DNA from: Piezodorus guildinii
Taxonomy: Eukaryota > Arthropoda > Insecta > Hemiptera > Pentatomidae
Length of the DNA: 64,000 nt
NCBI GenBank assembly: GCA_023052935.1
Contig: CM041293.1
Coordinates: forward strand, 178,856,789 to 178,920,788
Direction: 5' to 3'
The stretch's first letter is position 1, and each line of letters starts with the position of its first letter. Under the pieces are notes generated by a model that was not told where the DNA came from, made no database searches, and worked only from the letters and a program-made list of their open reading frames with translations. Both the position numbers and the translations under genes were made by a program. This document shows, piece by piece, positions 40,047-51,659 of the stretch.

Positions 40047-40400
40047 GGGATCGCTTGTAGATGGGTGGCTAGCATAACAGCCTCCTATGCCAAAGGTCAC
40101 GGGTTCAAACCCGCAGGTGGTCCTAGAATTTTTTAATGGGAGTAAAAAATCCTTAGTTATGCCGTCCTTCGGAGGGGGCGTTAAAAAGTGGTCCCGAGCC
40201 TTGGAGATGTTAAGTACTTAAAAATCCCTATTCTAATAAAACCTGTATAGGCAAATTTTAGGACTCCCACTGTAGCATCGTCCGATTAGCCATAGTAGCA
40301 TAAAGTGACGGTCTCCTGGAATTTAAATCCTCTGCCAATCACTTGAATCTAGACCGCGACATTCCTACCTTTAAATGTTAACACACCGAACTAAAATTTT
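40047..40400 (+). mobile_element. SINE-C, tRNA-derived
   Basis: The head at 40048-40123 can fold as a tRNA: GGATCGC pairs with GTGGTCC (with wobbles) and the T arm is CGGG-TTCAAAC-CCG, which is also a B box. A non-tRNA body follows with a short phrase (tagcataaagtgacg) similar to 63100. No tail or target duplication found, so the 3' limit is approximate. A worn true tRNA gene is less likely because the anticodon arm is poor. Confidence 0.55.
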
Positions 40401-40754
40401 TGATCAGTCATTTCTTGAATTTCCTACCTCCTCATATCCACCAAGTTTCTTCTCTTCTCTTATTCAAATCCCATCTTTTTCAACACTCTAATAGACACCT
40501 AATGTGAAATTTATTAGACAGTAAGAGCAATGATCCTATAATACTGGGGATATGGAATAAAGTATAAAGAAGAGTCACGTATAATATGTAAAAGCAGAGA
40601 AAAATAAACAAAGGTCAAGTGATAGGGGAAATAAGAAAATAAATAGGAAAGGTAAATATTTAACATCCATAATGAAAAGCAAATATCATAGTTAGAATAT
40701 TATTTGAATATAAATATAAATATATATATATTGTTTTATCAGTTCTCGACTGTT
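40401..40754. other. No gene recognised
   Basis: AT-rich spacer. Confidence 0.4.
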
Positions 40755-41622
40755 GATAATTTAAGTTTGTGTTGTTCTTAGGTTGCAGTAAATGAATAAA
40801 CAATTTTATCTATGCGACGTTTCGAGAATTTATTGTTCTCATAATCATGCCTTAACAGTGGAAAAAAACAGAACATTAATATTATTGTACAATAATTAAT
40901 ATATGATGTTATTGTTAGAGATATAAAAAAGAGTACATTGAACAAGGAATATTTATACAGTAGGTACATAGATATTTTAAATTAGGATTTACATTAAAGA
41001 TATTATTATAAAATTACTTACAATTTTGGACAAAATAGTGTCTTAATTAGGCATGTTAAGCCTACAAGATTTGAAAGAACACTGAAAAAATAAAAAAGGA
41101 ATCGTTCAAGTATGGAAGATTTTCTAGGAATTTATGATGACGTCAGGTGTCTGGGGTATTCTCCCTCCTATTGTTGAGTTGTTTTCGTTTTATTTCGTAT
41201 TATTATTAAGACGTTTATTTTATTTTTTTAAATTTTAATATGTGTTTATCAAAGTCGAGTAACATGCATTTAGATTTTGGACATCCGATTTTTTATTTAT
41301 GGCGCGATTTTTATATTTCTCTATGGTAATCATTTCTTTAAAATTTCGTTTGAAGCTGTTTTTTTTCCATAATGAATAATTTTCGGTGAGTGAAATTTAA
41401 ATGAATGTCCCGTTTTTCTGAAATGAGTAGTGAGGGCAGTTTGGTCAGGTTTATTTGGGTCTTTTTTAATTGAAGTGCAGCTATATTTGTGTTGGTATAC
41501 TCTCCTTTTTAAATATTGTTCCGATGTTCCAAAATAGGAGACATTATGAGAACAATAAATTCTCGAAACGTCGCATAGATAAAATTGTTTATTCATTGAC
41601 TGCAACCTAAGAACAACACAAA

Positions 41623-41626
<4 letters not shown>
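40755..41626 (-). mobile_element. Penelope-like element remnant with inverted ends
   Basis: About 90-nt inverted ends (40758-40848 and 41538-41626) contain gcgacgtttcgagaatttat and its complement, plus tctatgcgacg/cgtcgcataga. The minus strand encodes a GIY-YIG nuclease fragment next to the right arm. At the 3' end of that strand a degraded hammerhead is visible (ATGATTATGAGAA...TTCTCGAAACGTCGC), with core substitutions that should abolish cleavage. The RT domain is missing. A TA microsatellite follows immediately. Confidence 0.75.
41330..41605 (-). pseudogene. GIY-YIG endonuclease fragment of a Penelope-like element
   Basis: The 91-codon frame is composite. The first 21 residues (MQSMNKQFYLC...) come from the inverted terminal repeat. 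From about residue 22 it is nuclease-like: VSYFGTSEQYLKRRVYQHK, with YFG in place of the YIG motif, the conserved Arg (LKRR) and His (QHK), then TALTTHFRKTGHSFKF, which is conserved in PLE endonucleases as I recall. In intact PLEs this domain follows the RT and nicks target DNA. Here the N-terminal GIY half and the RT are gone. Confidence 0.75.

Positions 41627-41692
<66 letters not shown>
41624..41692. repeat. (TA)n microsatellite
   Basis: About 34 TA units at the end of the PLE remnant. Confidence 0.95.
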
Positions 41693-41699
<7 letters not shown>

Positions 41700-41714
41700 T
41701 TTTATTTATTTTTT

Positions 41715-41960
41715 TTTTTTCTAGAAGGAATTAGTCCGGGTGGCGAATTGCAGGCGAAACTGATTACCCTGACAGATATACTGGATGAAATATAGCCACA
41801 TTGGAATATTGAATTTATGATATTAATTTCATTATATGCATGTTCAGTTTCCATTCGTCTACAATACGCCCCGATGGTAACCCAAATTGGAGTTCGAAAC
41901 TACCTAATTGTTTCATTCATCGACCACCACTGAACTAATTATATCCAATATTTTTTTTCT
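41715..41960. mobile_element. PLE-related foldback remnant
   Basis: ctagaaggaattagtccggg at the left and caccactgaactaattatat at the right echo the arms of 28266-29168. Between them a degraded hammerhead-like piece reads CCCGATGGTAACCCAAATTG...GTTCGAAAC. It lacks a good core. Confidence 0.5.
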
Positions 41961-42731
41961 GTTCTCTTTTGTTTATAATTATTAGTTTAATTTTTATTAT
42001 ATATCATCTTTGACTATTTTTCTTTCATATTACTAACTATGCGTTATTTTTTTACTATACTACCTTATAATTTCCATACATATATTATATTTATTTATTG
42101 TTTGAAAAAACTAATGATTATATTTGTTATTTCATAGCCCTAAAGATGACCTAAAATTTAGGCCTAAACGTTGGCACAATGAATTAAGTTCATTTAAGTG
42201 AACTAATTTATGACTCCACCCCTAACCAAAGGCTCCTCATATATATTACTTTAAGTGGGATAATTATTTATTTGAGATTTGTGGGTTAATTAATTTATTG
42301 TAATTTTTTTTTTAATTTTCTAAACTAATATTTGTTAGGAGATTTAGTTTATTTTTCTTGTTTGTTTGTTTATAATCCACATAAATTTGTTCTTCTTAAG
42401 GGGCTTAGTCCTAGAACAAAGTTACATTCTTTAGTTATTTTTTAGTACCTGAAATTCTTTTTAAATCTCATGTAATAATTGTATATCTAAAACCATTATC
42501 CTAAGTTCTTTTCTTTACGCAATCTTTGTACAGCGGATATCTCAACCCATCCTGACTGTACGCATCCAGATGATGTATGTGTTTTTATCAGTCAATAATG
42601 ACCGAATTGGTACTTCCCTAACTTTTTAGAAAAACTGTAAAAAACCAGAGACATTAAACGGATCCGTTATATAGATTGGACTCCATTTTTATTCCAATGC
42701 CTTACTAGTAATCCTTGCACAAGACAAATGA

Positions 42732-42768
<37 letters not shown>

Positions 42769-43404
42769 GTTCTCTGTTTCTTTAACATTACTTTCTCTTG
42801 CCCGAAAAAATAAAATAAATAAAAATATCCTTCAACCCATTCTATTAAACCTCTCACAAGGTCCATACAGATTTAAAGTTTGATGTTCCTCTAAACCATT
42901 CTCGTATCCAATCCTATTAATTCTTCTTCATTGCATTATTAAATTATTTAAATTAATTGAATATTTTAATAATAATTAAATAAACAATTAGATAATTTCA
43001 TTAAAGAGAAAATTTACATTTTAGTTGAAAAATAAATTAATCTGCAAATAAAACTACACATTTCAATAAGTATTTCTGATAGTTCCACGCGCGTAAATCT
43101 CATTACAGCTTATGGGGAGCGGATGTGGTGATGGTTGGTGGAATTTCCTCGAAAGTTCCTCCCGGCTAAGTCCGATGGACTCGCTGACCAACAGGCTTGC
43201 TGGAGGGTTTGCCGTAGGTTTGAACGCACTACACACATATTTTAGTTCACAAAATACCACCAACAATCATGGATTCCTCTGAGGTAAAACGCTCATTACC
43301 CAGAGGTAAACTAGTCCCCCCTTCGGGCCTCCGGATGTGGACTGCTTCAGAGGAATCATGGCGCAAGGTGAAAATTAGAGATTGTTCCGACAGACCTTTA
43401 CGTA
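41961..43404. other. No gene; contains a degraded PLE tail and a 30-nt A run
   Basis: 42135-42235 reads like a worn PLE end (CCTAAAGATGACCTAAAATT, then AAACGTTGGC). A run of 30 A at 42734-42763 may be a retroposon tail, but no element precedes it that I recognise. 43110-43380 is GC-richer with a 67-codon minus frame of no known similarity. Confidence 0.4.
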
Positions 43405-43735
43405 TGTGAAACGTGGCTGTTTACTTTGAAGGATGAACGTCTAAAGGTTTTCGAAAATAAGGTACTGCGTAAAATATTTGGTCTGAAGAGAGATGAGGTC
43501 AGTCACTAGGATGAATCCAGAGGAAATCCCATCCAAAGTCATATCATAGAAACTTTATGGAACAACGAAGGCTGGTCGACCATGGCTCCAATGGGAAGAT
43601 TGTGTCTTTACTGATACATTGTCGATACTAGGCAAACGTAACTGGTGGGCAGCAGCACAAAACAGAAATGACTGGCGGTTCATCCTGGAGCAGGCTAACA
43701 CTCAACGCTTGAGTCGTAGAGCCGTATAAAAAAAA
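43405..43735 (+). pseudogene. RTE-like LINE 3' end, copy 1
   Basis: The plus-strand translation with frameshifts reads CETWLFTLKDERLKVFENKV, LRKIFGLKRDEVS. This is the region after the RT catalytic core that is very conserved in RTE-type LINEs. An A/T-rich tail (aaaaaaaataaataaaaata) closes it. Confidence 0.7.
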
Positions 43736-43774
43736 TAAATAAAAATAAAATAAAAAAATAAATAAAAAAATGAG

Positions 43775-44112
43775 GCTACTGGGGGGGTTTAAAAGGTTGC
43801 GCAACGTGGAATTATGGAGCTTGTACCCTGTGAATATGATTCAGTTGATAACATCGCAGAGACTTAAATGAGAGAGTAAAGTTGTTGTTGGGCTTGGTGT
43901 GGAACGGATTCCGAGAAAGTTAGTATTCGCTGAACCGACTGGTAGACGTCCGAAGGGTAGGCCAAAGCGTCGATAGGAGGATTGCATTACGGCTGATCTC
44001 AGGGGCTTGGGCTTGAACGGTGATCCTTGGATGAGTATGTGGAGGCTGTGTTTGGTGGTATCGGCATCGAACTTTCGGGTTCGGAAGACCTAGTATTATT
44101 ATTATTATTATT
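43775..44112 (+). pseudogene. RTE-like LINE 3' end, copy 2
   Basis: RIPRKLVFAEPTGRRPKGRP, then KRR(stop)EDCITADLRGLGL and PWMSMWRLCLVV: the C-terminus of an RTE-like protein. It ends in an ATT microsatellite (44093-44112). It differs from the preceding fragment in tail and sequence, so it is a separate insertion. Confidence 0.7.
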
Positions 44113-45012
44113 TCAGATATTTGTCTGTGAAATAGTTATAAAACATAGAATAGGAAGAAAAAGTGCGATGCACCTGATTTTCATGTAAAAAGCACCACAA
44201 ATCCTGGTTAAAGTAACAACCTGAGATTTATGGTCTTAAAAAATTTATAGTTTAAAAAAAGTCTTACTATCATTCATGAAATATAAACTACTTCAGAAAC
44301 GAAACGAACCCAAACTAATTATAGCTTAACCTCTCTCTGAGTTCAGCCCTATATACCTTTCTAAAATTAGAGACAATCATATAAAATTTATACCTTCTGA
44401 TAAAGTTAACCCTTGTATTAAAAATTAATATCGAAAGAGATAAAAAAATTAGATGTTAAAAACAAATATTTGGTTTTGAAATTGCTATTGGGAAATTACC
44501 TGGGAAAGACCCCCTCCCCTACTATGTTATACAAACCCTTCTATTTACCCTAACCAAACAGGTTACCTCCGATGACACTTAGATGAAATTGGAATAATTA
44601 AATTTCATTTTGATACAAGTGATTATATTGCTCTAAATGTCTACATGTATTGATATTGTATTGTATTATTCTGTATAAATATATTTACATGCATTTATAT
44701 CGAGGTAACTTAAAGGTTAGAAACTACAAACGTAGAAAAATAAAAACTTGTTGCAATGTATTTTAATCTTAAATCTTAGAAATATTGTCATAAATAATAG
44801 TGAAAACTGTATCAAAATCCGTTACTTGGTTTAGAAGGAGTTCAAGAGTTAAGGAATCACACACAGTGAAGATATCAAAATACTGCTTTTATTATGAGAA
44901 CATAATACACACATTATGAATACAATACACTGTGCTGAGGAGTTTGGGTTTACTACAAGTGTACATTCCGAGGTCTCAAGTTCAAACAAACATAACTATA
45001 TACAAAGTATAC
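44113..45012. other. No gene recognised
   Basis: AT-rich DNA; a slightly GC-richer end at 44850-45012 holds no identifiable motif. Confidence 0.4.
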
Positions 45013-45933
45013 AAGTGCTATAGGGACCCCAGACCCTCGCTCTCAGCCGCGTCACTGGTGTGAATCAGTGGAGGCCGAACTAGGGCGCAATTAAACATTT
45101 CTAATACGCATTCTTATAAGCTATATACATTAGAGACTTTCACAACACGAAATTTAAAATATATTGTTTACAAATACTAGTTAAGTCCTTCTAACATAAT
45201 TATATATTGTTATTAAACTTAAAATTATTTCTCATTTTTTATTTCTTTTCTATTTTTTTTAATTGTTTCTTATAGTTGATTTAAATATTTTTTTTATTGA
45301 ACATATTAAAGTAATGTATATTTAGATACCTTATTATTTATATTATGAATGTAGTGTAAGAAGATCACATTTGCGTAAAGATAGCTCAGGGTTTTGCACT
45401 TGAATATTTTACATGTAATTGTTAATAAATTAAATACTCATCTTGACCTTATCTTTATCCAGTTTAACTGTTTGTAGTAAGGTGTGATATGTCAAAATAT
45501 AATCTATCTATAGATAAGTCTTGCTACCTAGTCTTGCTCTAAACATTTTTACAAGGAAAAACTTTGTTATTAAATAAAATGTATATCTTTAGAGACAAAC
45601 TCAAAAAATAAATTACTTAAATGCCCCGTTCTGCCTTGACACAAGAGCATAATCATGGATAGCAGCACTTCTAGAGGAAAGCGCTCAACTGCTCTAACCA
45701 GAGATTGTTTAAGTCTTTCAAAGTTAAAGTGCACTCTGTATCATGCCATCCTCTTTAGTTTAGACCAAAGCAGGTATTCTAGTTGGTTGAGATCAGAGTT
45801 TCTGAGGGCCAATCCGCCAATCCAGAGATGAACGCTGGTATGTTCTTTTGCAGCCACTGCTAAGTTGATCTGGCCTTGCGAGCTGGAGCAGAATTCTTCT
45901 GAAAAGCCAATGACTTCCATTAAGTAATCATTT
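45013..45933 (-). repeat. Left arm of a large inverted repeat
   Basis: About 921 bp, closely matching the complement of 46688-47598 apart from scattered substitutions and small indels. Its inner third (45640-45933, minus strand) is an inverted copy of the C-terminal transposase region. Outer end: aagtgctatagggacccc. Confidence 0.92.
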
Positions 45934-46071
45934 GCTGTATCAACTGTTAAAAAAGTTTAACTTGTTTTATACCTTGGTATTGTTTACACAATCCTTACCT
46001 CTATCAGATTATTTTTTTTACTTGTCAGGTAATGATTCCAATCTGTCTCTATTTTTCTATCACCCAGTTAT

Positions 46072-47015
46072 CATGGAGTGGGGTGATGAAGAAAACCGAA
46101 AAGGTGTGGTCGCCTCACACAAAGTTGAAGAATGTAGGTTAGAGATTTTAAACACTTTGAAACCTTTGGGTATCACCATACTGCTCGTATGAACATACTG
46201 TTATTATACCACAAAAAAAAATGTTATAATGAAGCCCTATCTGTATGTGAGAACAGAAAATCCAGTGGGAGCAGATGCTGCTCGAATCAAAACAAATCCC
46301 ATTCGAAAACAACAAATCACGTCTCAAAAAATAGAAATCTTTGTCAGATCATTGTCTCACAGAATAAAAGTGATCTTAAAATGGATGCATTTCGAGGAAT
46401 CTCAGGAAAAAGGCATGCCACTATCCATAAACTTCTTAGCCGTTACACTAATAGTTTCCATCGATACATCTTGTATAGAAATTCGAAAGTTTTTACAATC
46501 TAAGAAAAAATTGACTGTGTGTACGTCGCACACAGCTCTAAAGGAGCCGAGAAAGGCATTAGAAGAGTGAAAGATATCATCACCCTTTCTCAGTCTTGGT
46601 TTGGTGAGGAGTTTGCTTTGATGGCAGTTTGTGAAAAAATGGTCAAAACTAACAGGATGATAATAAAAAACCTGTTGACAAGCCTCTAAATGATTACTTA
46701 ATGGAAGTCATTGGGTTTTTCAGCGGAATTCTGCTCCAGCTCGCAAGGCCAGATCAACTTAGCAGTGGCTGCAAAAGAACATACCAGCGTTCATCTCTGG
46801 TTCGGATTGACACTCAGAAACTCTGATCCCAACCCACTAGAATACCTGCATTGGTCTAAACTAAAGAGGATGGCATGCTACTGAGCGCACTTTAAGTTTG
46901 AAAGACTTAAACAATCTCTGGTTCGAGCAGTTGAGCGCTTTCCTCTAGAAGTGCTGCTATCGATGATTATGTTCTTGTGTCAAGGAAAAACGGGGCATTT
47001 AAGTAATTTATTTTT
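46072..47015 (+). pseudogene. Tc1/mariner-superfamily transposase, multiply frameshifted
   Basis: Pieces in changing frames follow the order of the family: ENRKGVVASHKVEECRLEIL (DNA-binding start), SHSKTTNHVSKNRNLCQIIV, KLLSRYTNSFHRYILYRNSK (region before the first catalytic Asp), then NSAPARKARST with Asn where the second catalytic Asp is expected, LRNSDPNPLEYLHWSKLKRM (third catalytic region), and SLVRAVERFPLEV. At least four frame changes and several stops. Dead. The subfamily (DD34-41 spacing) cannot be fixed from broken sequence. Confidence 0.7.
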
Positions 47016-47598
47016 TGAGTTTGTCTCTAAAGATATACATTTTATTTAATAACAAAGTTTTCCTTGTAAAAATGTTTATAGCAAGACTAGGTAGCAAGAC
47101 TTATCTGTAGATAGATCATATTTCGACATATCACACCTTACTACAAACAGTTAAACTGGATAAAGATAAGGTCAAGATGAGTATTTAATTTATTAACAAT
47201 TACATGTAAAATATTCAATTGCAAAACCCCGAGCTATTTTTACGCAAATGTGATCTTCTTACTATACATTCATAATAGAAATAATAAAGTATCTAAATAT
47301 ACATTACTATATGTTCAATAAAAAAAATATTTAAATCAACCATAAGAAACAATTAAAAAAATAGAAAAGAAATAAAAAATGAGAAATAATTTTAAGTTTA
47401 ATAACAATAATAATTATGTTAGAAGGACTTAACTAGTATTTGTAAACAATATATTTTAAATTTCGTGTTGTTAAAGTCACTAATGTATATAGCTTATATA
47501 AGAGTATTAGAAATGTTTAATTGCGCCCTAGTTCGGCCTCCACTAATTCACACCAGTGACGCCGCTGAGAGCGAGGGTCTAGGATCTCTTGCGCACTT
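46688..47598 (+). repeat. Right arm of a large inverted repeat
   Basis: Partner of 45013-45933, containing the transposase 3' end and about 580 bp of AT-rich flank, finishing with a GC-richer outer end (gacgccgctgagagcgaggg). Confidence 0.92.
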
Positions 47599-47599
47599 A

Positions 47600-47890
47600 T
47601 AGCCAGTTGATGATATTGATAGTATTGTAATGTTTTGATTTTTTTTGTTTTTATATTTATTTGATTATTTTTTATTATTATTATTTTTTAATCTATTTAT
47701 TTGTATTTATTTTATCTCAGTTATAGGTAGTTGTTTGTTTTTCTTATTTTGTACTATATTATATTTTTATTTATTTGACTTTATCATTGTGTACTGTATA
47801 TATTGTGTGAATGGGATCTTATATCACTATTACTAATGTTCATATAGAAAAAAATTGTAATATATCTCAATAAATCAAAAAAAAAGAAAT
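47600..47890 (+). pseudogene. LINE 3' UTR fragment with A-tail
   Basis: tatattgtgtgaatgggatc...ttgtaatatatctcaataaa then an A run (47876-47885). The same text with small changes ends the insertion at 51714-51894, so it is a recurring 3' end. No coding part. Confidence 0.6.
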
Positions 47891-48020
47891 GTTTAAGTGA
47901 AAAGAATAATGGAGAGTTAAATTTCCTTTTATGTTTATTTATTTTTATTTTTATTTCAAATTGGATGTATTATTTTGTTTTGATGATGTAACCATTAAAT
48001 AGTGTTAATACTAGGAATAA

Positions 48021-48060
48021 TATATATATATTATATATTATATTAATATATATATATATA
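48021..48060. repeat. (TA)n-rich microsatellite
   Basis: Interrupted TA repeats. Confidence 0.85.
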
Positions 48061-48196
48061 GTAAGTACTGACTTAAACGACCCGACTCAAGGTTAAATAT
48101 AAATGTATACTCAATTCCTGTTCATTGTAAGAGAGGACTAGTTTGTTCCTAAATGTATCAATAATAAAGCATTATTCTATTCTATTCTATAGAAAA
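48061..48196 (+). pseudogene. Probable LINE 3' end with TTCTA tail
   Basis: caataataaagcattattctattctattctat resembles a LINE 3' end with a pentanucleotide tail. No coding sequence visible; classification tentative. Confidence 0.4.
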
Positions 48197-49258
48197 TATT
48201 CCACCACCATTAGACAAAATTCCTCTCCGACGATAGAGGAAAAGAAGCAGGACGCATTCCCCGACCCGATAGGCCTCGCTAAATTACAAGCTAGGAAGGC
48301 TAATTACACTCCCCTTTCTCAGTTTAATTCCGAACTAACCCATTTAGGGCACCCTTCGCCTAATTAACCTCCTAATACAATGGAAAAACCGCTGCGGGTG
48401 AAATGAAATAGGGTTTTACCGGTCAATCCTTTGTACCTCGAAGCCGAGAGAGTCTCAAATAATTGCCAGGGAAGATTAACCCATTTGCTTATAACCAGTC
48501 GGTCGGTGGGTTGTGGCTGGAGTCAATATACATCCTAAAAAAAGTTTTTAAGCGCTAAAACGCGTTAATTTTAAGAACTTACTTGTGTTATATTTTCATT
48601 TAACCAGAAAAGGTTTTTCATTTTGTTTTTAGTAAGTTCTATTATTGTGTGTAAAATAATTTATATAAATCCGAATAAATGAGATAGGACCATGACATTT
48701 GTGTGGAGTCGTAATTCTCAATTATCTTCAGAGCTGTGTCAGTGTTCCCAACTGGTGATCCGAGAACGATGGACCCTTCCACAAGATTGCATAGAGCAAT
48801 AATTTAAAATTACCATAAAGTTAAATATTTGTGAAGCACTGGTTTTAAAAAAATCAATGGACACAATAAACCTCCTAAGTTATAAGATTGTTGCTGTTTA
48901 CAATCATTACTCTAAAATTAGTCATTTGCTAACATTTCGAAAACAATGAGCTTAACGTACAGATGATTTATGATGATGCGCACAAGATAATGAACAATTT
49001 TGATATCTTTTGAGTATCACAATAAATACCACACTTGCCGCTAACACTGGAAAGATAAAGGATATCAAAGATTCCCTTGAGCTTCGAGAATGCCGACGAA
49101 TTAAAGGTAGGCTGAGTTCGAGTATCGGTTCTAAGGGGGCTTTTATTTCAGCATTTTATCCCCTGCCCTCAACCCCAGGCCCTAGAAACTCCCTTATAGC
49201 CTTCAAAGACGAGGCAAGGGTGAACAAACAAAAAAAATAAATAAAAATAATGTAGTTG
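48197..49258. other. No gene supported
   Basis: Frames at 48143-48367 and 49010-49240 sit in less AT-biased DNA, but neither has a recognisable domain. Could include a worn exon; not called. Confidence 0.35.
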
Positions 49259-49271
49259 AGGCACTTCTTGA

Positions 49272-49945
49272 AATGAAATGAAAAGAAATTTTATTCTGGG
49301 ACAGCTGGTCCCCTAAGATTAATATAAATGTACAATAAATAGTTAAATTCTGGCTATATAAATTTTAACAACATGGTATCAAATTATATAGCATATGGTA
49401 TATACATGCATGCACACACACACAGACATACACACATATATACACACACATTCATTTATATACCTACATATTTATACACATATTCGCAAACACAAACACA
49501 CACACACAATATATATAATATAATATTTTATATTATATAAGGTAATATTTACCTCAAAAAAAATATAAAGACATATTAAAACAAAAAATAGTGAAAATTA
49601 AGTAAAAATAAAGAGGCCAAACAATTAAGTTTATAAAGGCACGGAAGATTGATGTTCGAAGAGATGGATAATAGGTAATGTTTGAAGGAGTTTAAGGATT
49701 GGCATGTCCGAATCGACGTGGGTAAGGAATTCCAAAATGAAGATGCACGTATGACAAAGGATCTCTTAAAGGAAGCAGTTTGTGGGATGGAATGAGCAAG
49801 GTCGAGGGCTGGGATCTTGTGTTGATAGAGTGGACAGAGGATAGGGGGGTGAACATATTGTAGATATAGATGGGTTTTTTGGTTCTGAAGGATTGGTAAA
49901 GGTAAGTTCCTAAGAAGTATTGCCGTCGGAATTTTGGTAAAGCCA
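49272..49945 (-). pseudogene. LINE-D copy 2, 5'-truncated
   Basis: The minus strand (49946-49692) encodes FRRQYFLGTYLYQSFRTKKP, SSVHSINTRSQPSTLLIPSH and LHFGIPYPRRFG, matching the last third of LINE-D at 22470. The 3' UTR ends CCCAGAATAAAATTTC with a TTTCA tail. A candidate duplication CACTTCTTgAA / CACTTCTTcAA flanks it (about 49263 and 49944). A CA-rich tract (49410-49510) lies inside. Confidence 0.75.
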
Positions 49946-50170
49946 CTTCTTCAAGAAAATCACGCGCTCAAAATTAAATTATGCTCAACAAATCAGAGCA
50001 AAACATTTTATCAAACATAGTTGAGATAAGGGGCATACCGGTTAGGCCTGGTGATGAGCGTGGTAGCCGAACTTGGCCCGAGGCTAGGAGGTGCAGGAAG
50101 TCGAACGTGTGTAGAGGCTCAGGTCGAGGTAGGATAATGTGCCTGGTCCTCTAATGGTTTGTAGCTAGAC

Positions 50171-51022
50171 TTACCATATACACCCCTGACTTTTTAGACG
50201 AAATTCGTCATTCGTATTTAGGGGGACCCTAGAACGTGTACTTCCGTCAAAACTTGAATTTGATAATTTCCTCGATCACAATACTTAAGCTCATTATATG
50301 TTTTAATTGAAAGTAAAGGTAGAGCTGTTGAATATTCAACATTAAATTATCCAATTAAAACAAAAATTATTGCTGATTAGGGTTACGATCCGAAGTAATT
50401 ATGTCGTCAAATTTTTAATACTACCTGGTCACATTAAGTTAAAAGGATTTATGGAAAAATGTATAATTAAGATATTTTATATTAACGACAATTTCTTTAT
50501 TAGATTTTTCTCAATGAAAAGAATCTCTTACAGCAATTAGTGTTTAGAACGGAGATAATTGATGATAGTACAAATAATTAAAAAATATAATCATGTCTTA
50601 CATAACTAAATTTGGATTACGTTATTAATTTAGATGGTAAAATTTTGTTAATTTAATATAAAATTGTTCTAGTAAACAAATTACGCAATAGAGCTAATTC
50701 AAGTTGAAGTATCATATCTAGAACTACATCATATTAAAGCCATAAAAATTGTATTTCGATATAGAGTTAATCAAAATCGTTAGAACGTTTTTGAGAAAAT
50801 GGTTATAAAGGTGCAAAGCATGGCATAAGTGGCTCTTCTAGTTTATCTCATTTTAATGAAAAAGTTGCTGTAACATTTAAGCGTATAGATGTCTCAAATA
50901 TAAAAAGTTTCGTAGTCTTTTCGTTTTCGTGCTAGACTTAACACACAACACACAGACTTTTTCGAGACTCGGTTATTCAGACTCAGGGACCATAAACGTG
51001 TATTCCTGTGAAAAACGTAGAT
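50171..51022 (-). repeat. alpha repeat, two worn reverse fragments
   Basis: 50215-50330 holds the left-end part (ggaccctagaacgtgtac, then acaatacttaagctca). 50700-51022 holds the middle to left part (cgatatagagttaatcaaaatcg, ggcataagtggctcttct, acgtgtattcctgtg). The sequence between them is unrelated AT-rich DNA. Confidence 0.65.
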
Positions 51023-51300
51023 AGATGCTCTGTTTGGTTGCTCACTTGCTGCACTTCCAAAAGGTCACTGTGGCGATGTATATTGTAGCGGTGGTGGGTG
51101 GCTGGGTTGGCTTTACTGTCTCAATATTAAAAGTAAACACACTGCACTGAGTATAATTTTAGAATTAGAAGAGGTCTTGCGGGTGAAGACTGAGCGAGGA
51201 GACTCTGTTGAGTTAGAAACACCCTAACAACATATCATTTTTTTAAACTGAATTATTATAATAGTTCTATTGCTGTATTAATGTCATTTAATATTCAAAA
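51023..51300. other. No feature recognised
   Basis: Short spacer with no repeat match. Confidence 0.4.
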
Positions 51301-51585
51301 TGGGGGCCTGTAGCTGAGTCGCTAGTCTTCCACGATAAAGCTGTGAGTGAGAATTCCAGTCCCAAAGGACTTTTTCAAGCATTTAATAAATGGGAATCAC
51401 TCACAGCCTCTTCCACGGGTATGTGAGATCCGTCAGGCAACTGTGGCCACTCACAAAATTAGGAGTAGGGAGTGATGATCCTACCCTATAAAATACATCG
51501 AGAAACGGGAGTGTTATCTCCAGAGGATTACACCACGAGAGCAAATGCCTACACGGCGTAGAGTAGCGCCACTGGAAAAAAGAAG
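51301..51585 (+). mobile_element. SINE-B copy 2, diverged
   Basis: Shares with 8198-8426 the head (gtagctgagtcgctag, gagaattccagtccc) and body phrases (gggaatcactcacagcct, gccactcacaaaattagg, agggagtgatgatcctac). It is longer than copy 1 by an internal insertion (about 51495-51560). No clear target duplication or tail. Confidence 0.75.
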
Positions 51586-51659
51586 TTAAAAACAAACTTA
51601 AATTGAATAAATTAAAATTAAAAATGATATTGATTTTAGATTACTAATGAATATTATAA

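Larger units (their letters stand above)
45013..47598 (+). mobile_element. Decayed Tc1/mariner-type transposon turned into a giant foldback
   Basis: Two arms of about 0.9 kb enclose a 754-bp loop with most of a transposase gene. The right arm continues the gene naturally into its 3' end; the left arm repeats that 3' part in reverse. I infer that the original 5' end was replaced by an inverted copy of the 3' end. Short canonical TIRs and a TA duplication are not evident. Transcription through it would give a long hairpin RNA. Confidence 0.75.

Noticed and set aside
40048..40123. Possible functional tRNA gene
   Set aside because: Acceptor and T arm fold, but the anticodon arm is poor and a SINE-like body follows.
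49410..49510. CRISPR-like or regulatory repeat array
   Set aside because: It is a CA/TA-rich simple-sequence tract within a LINE 3' UTR.
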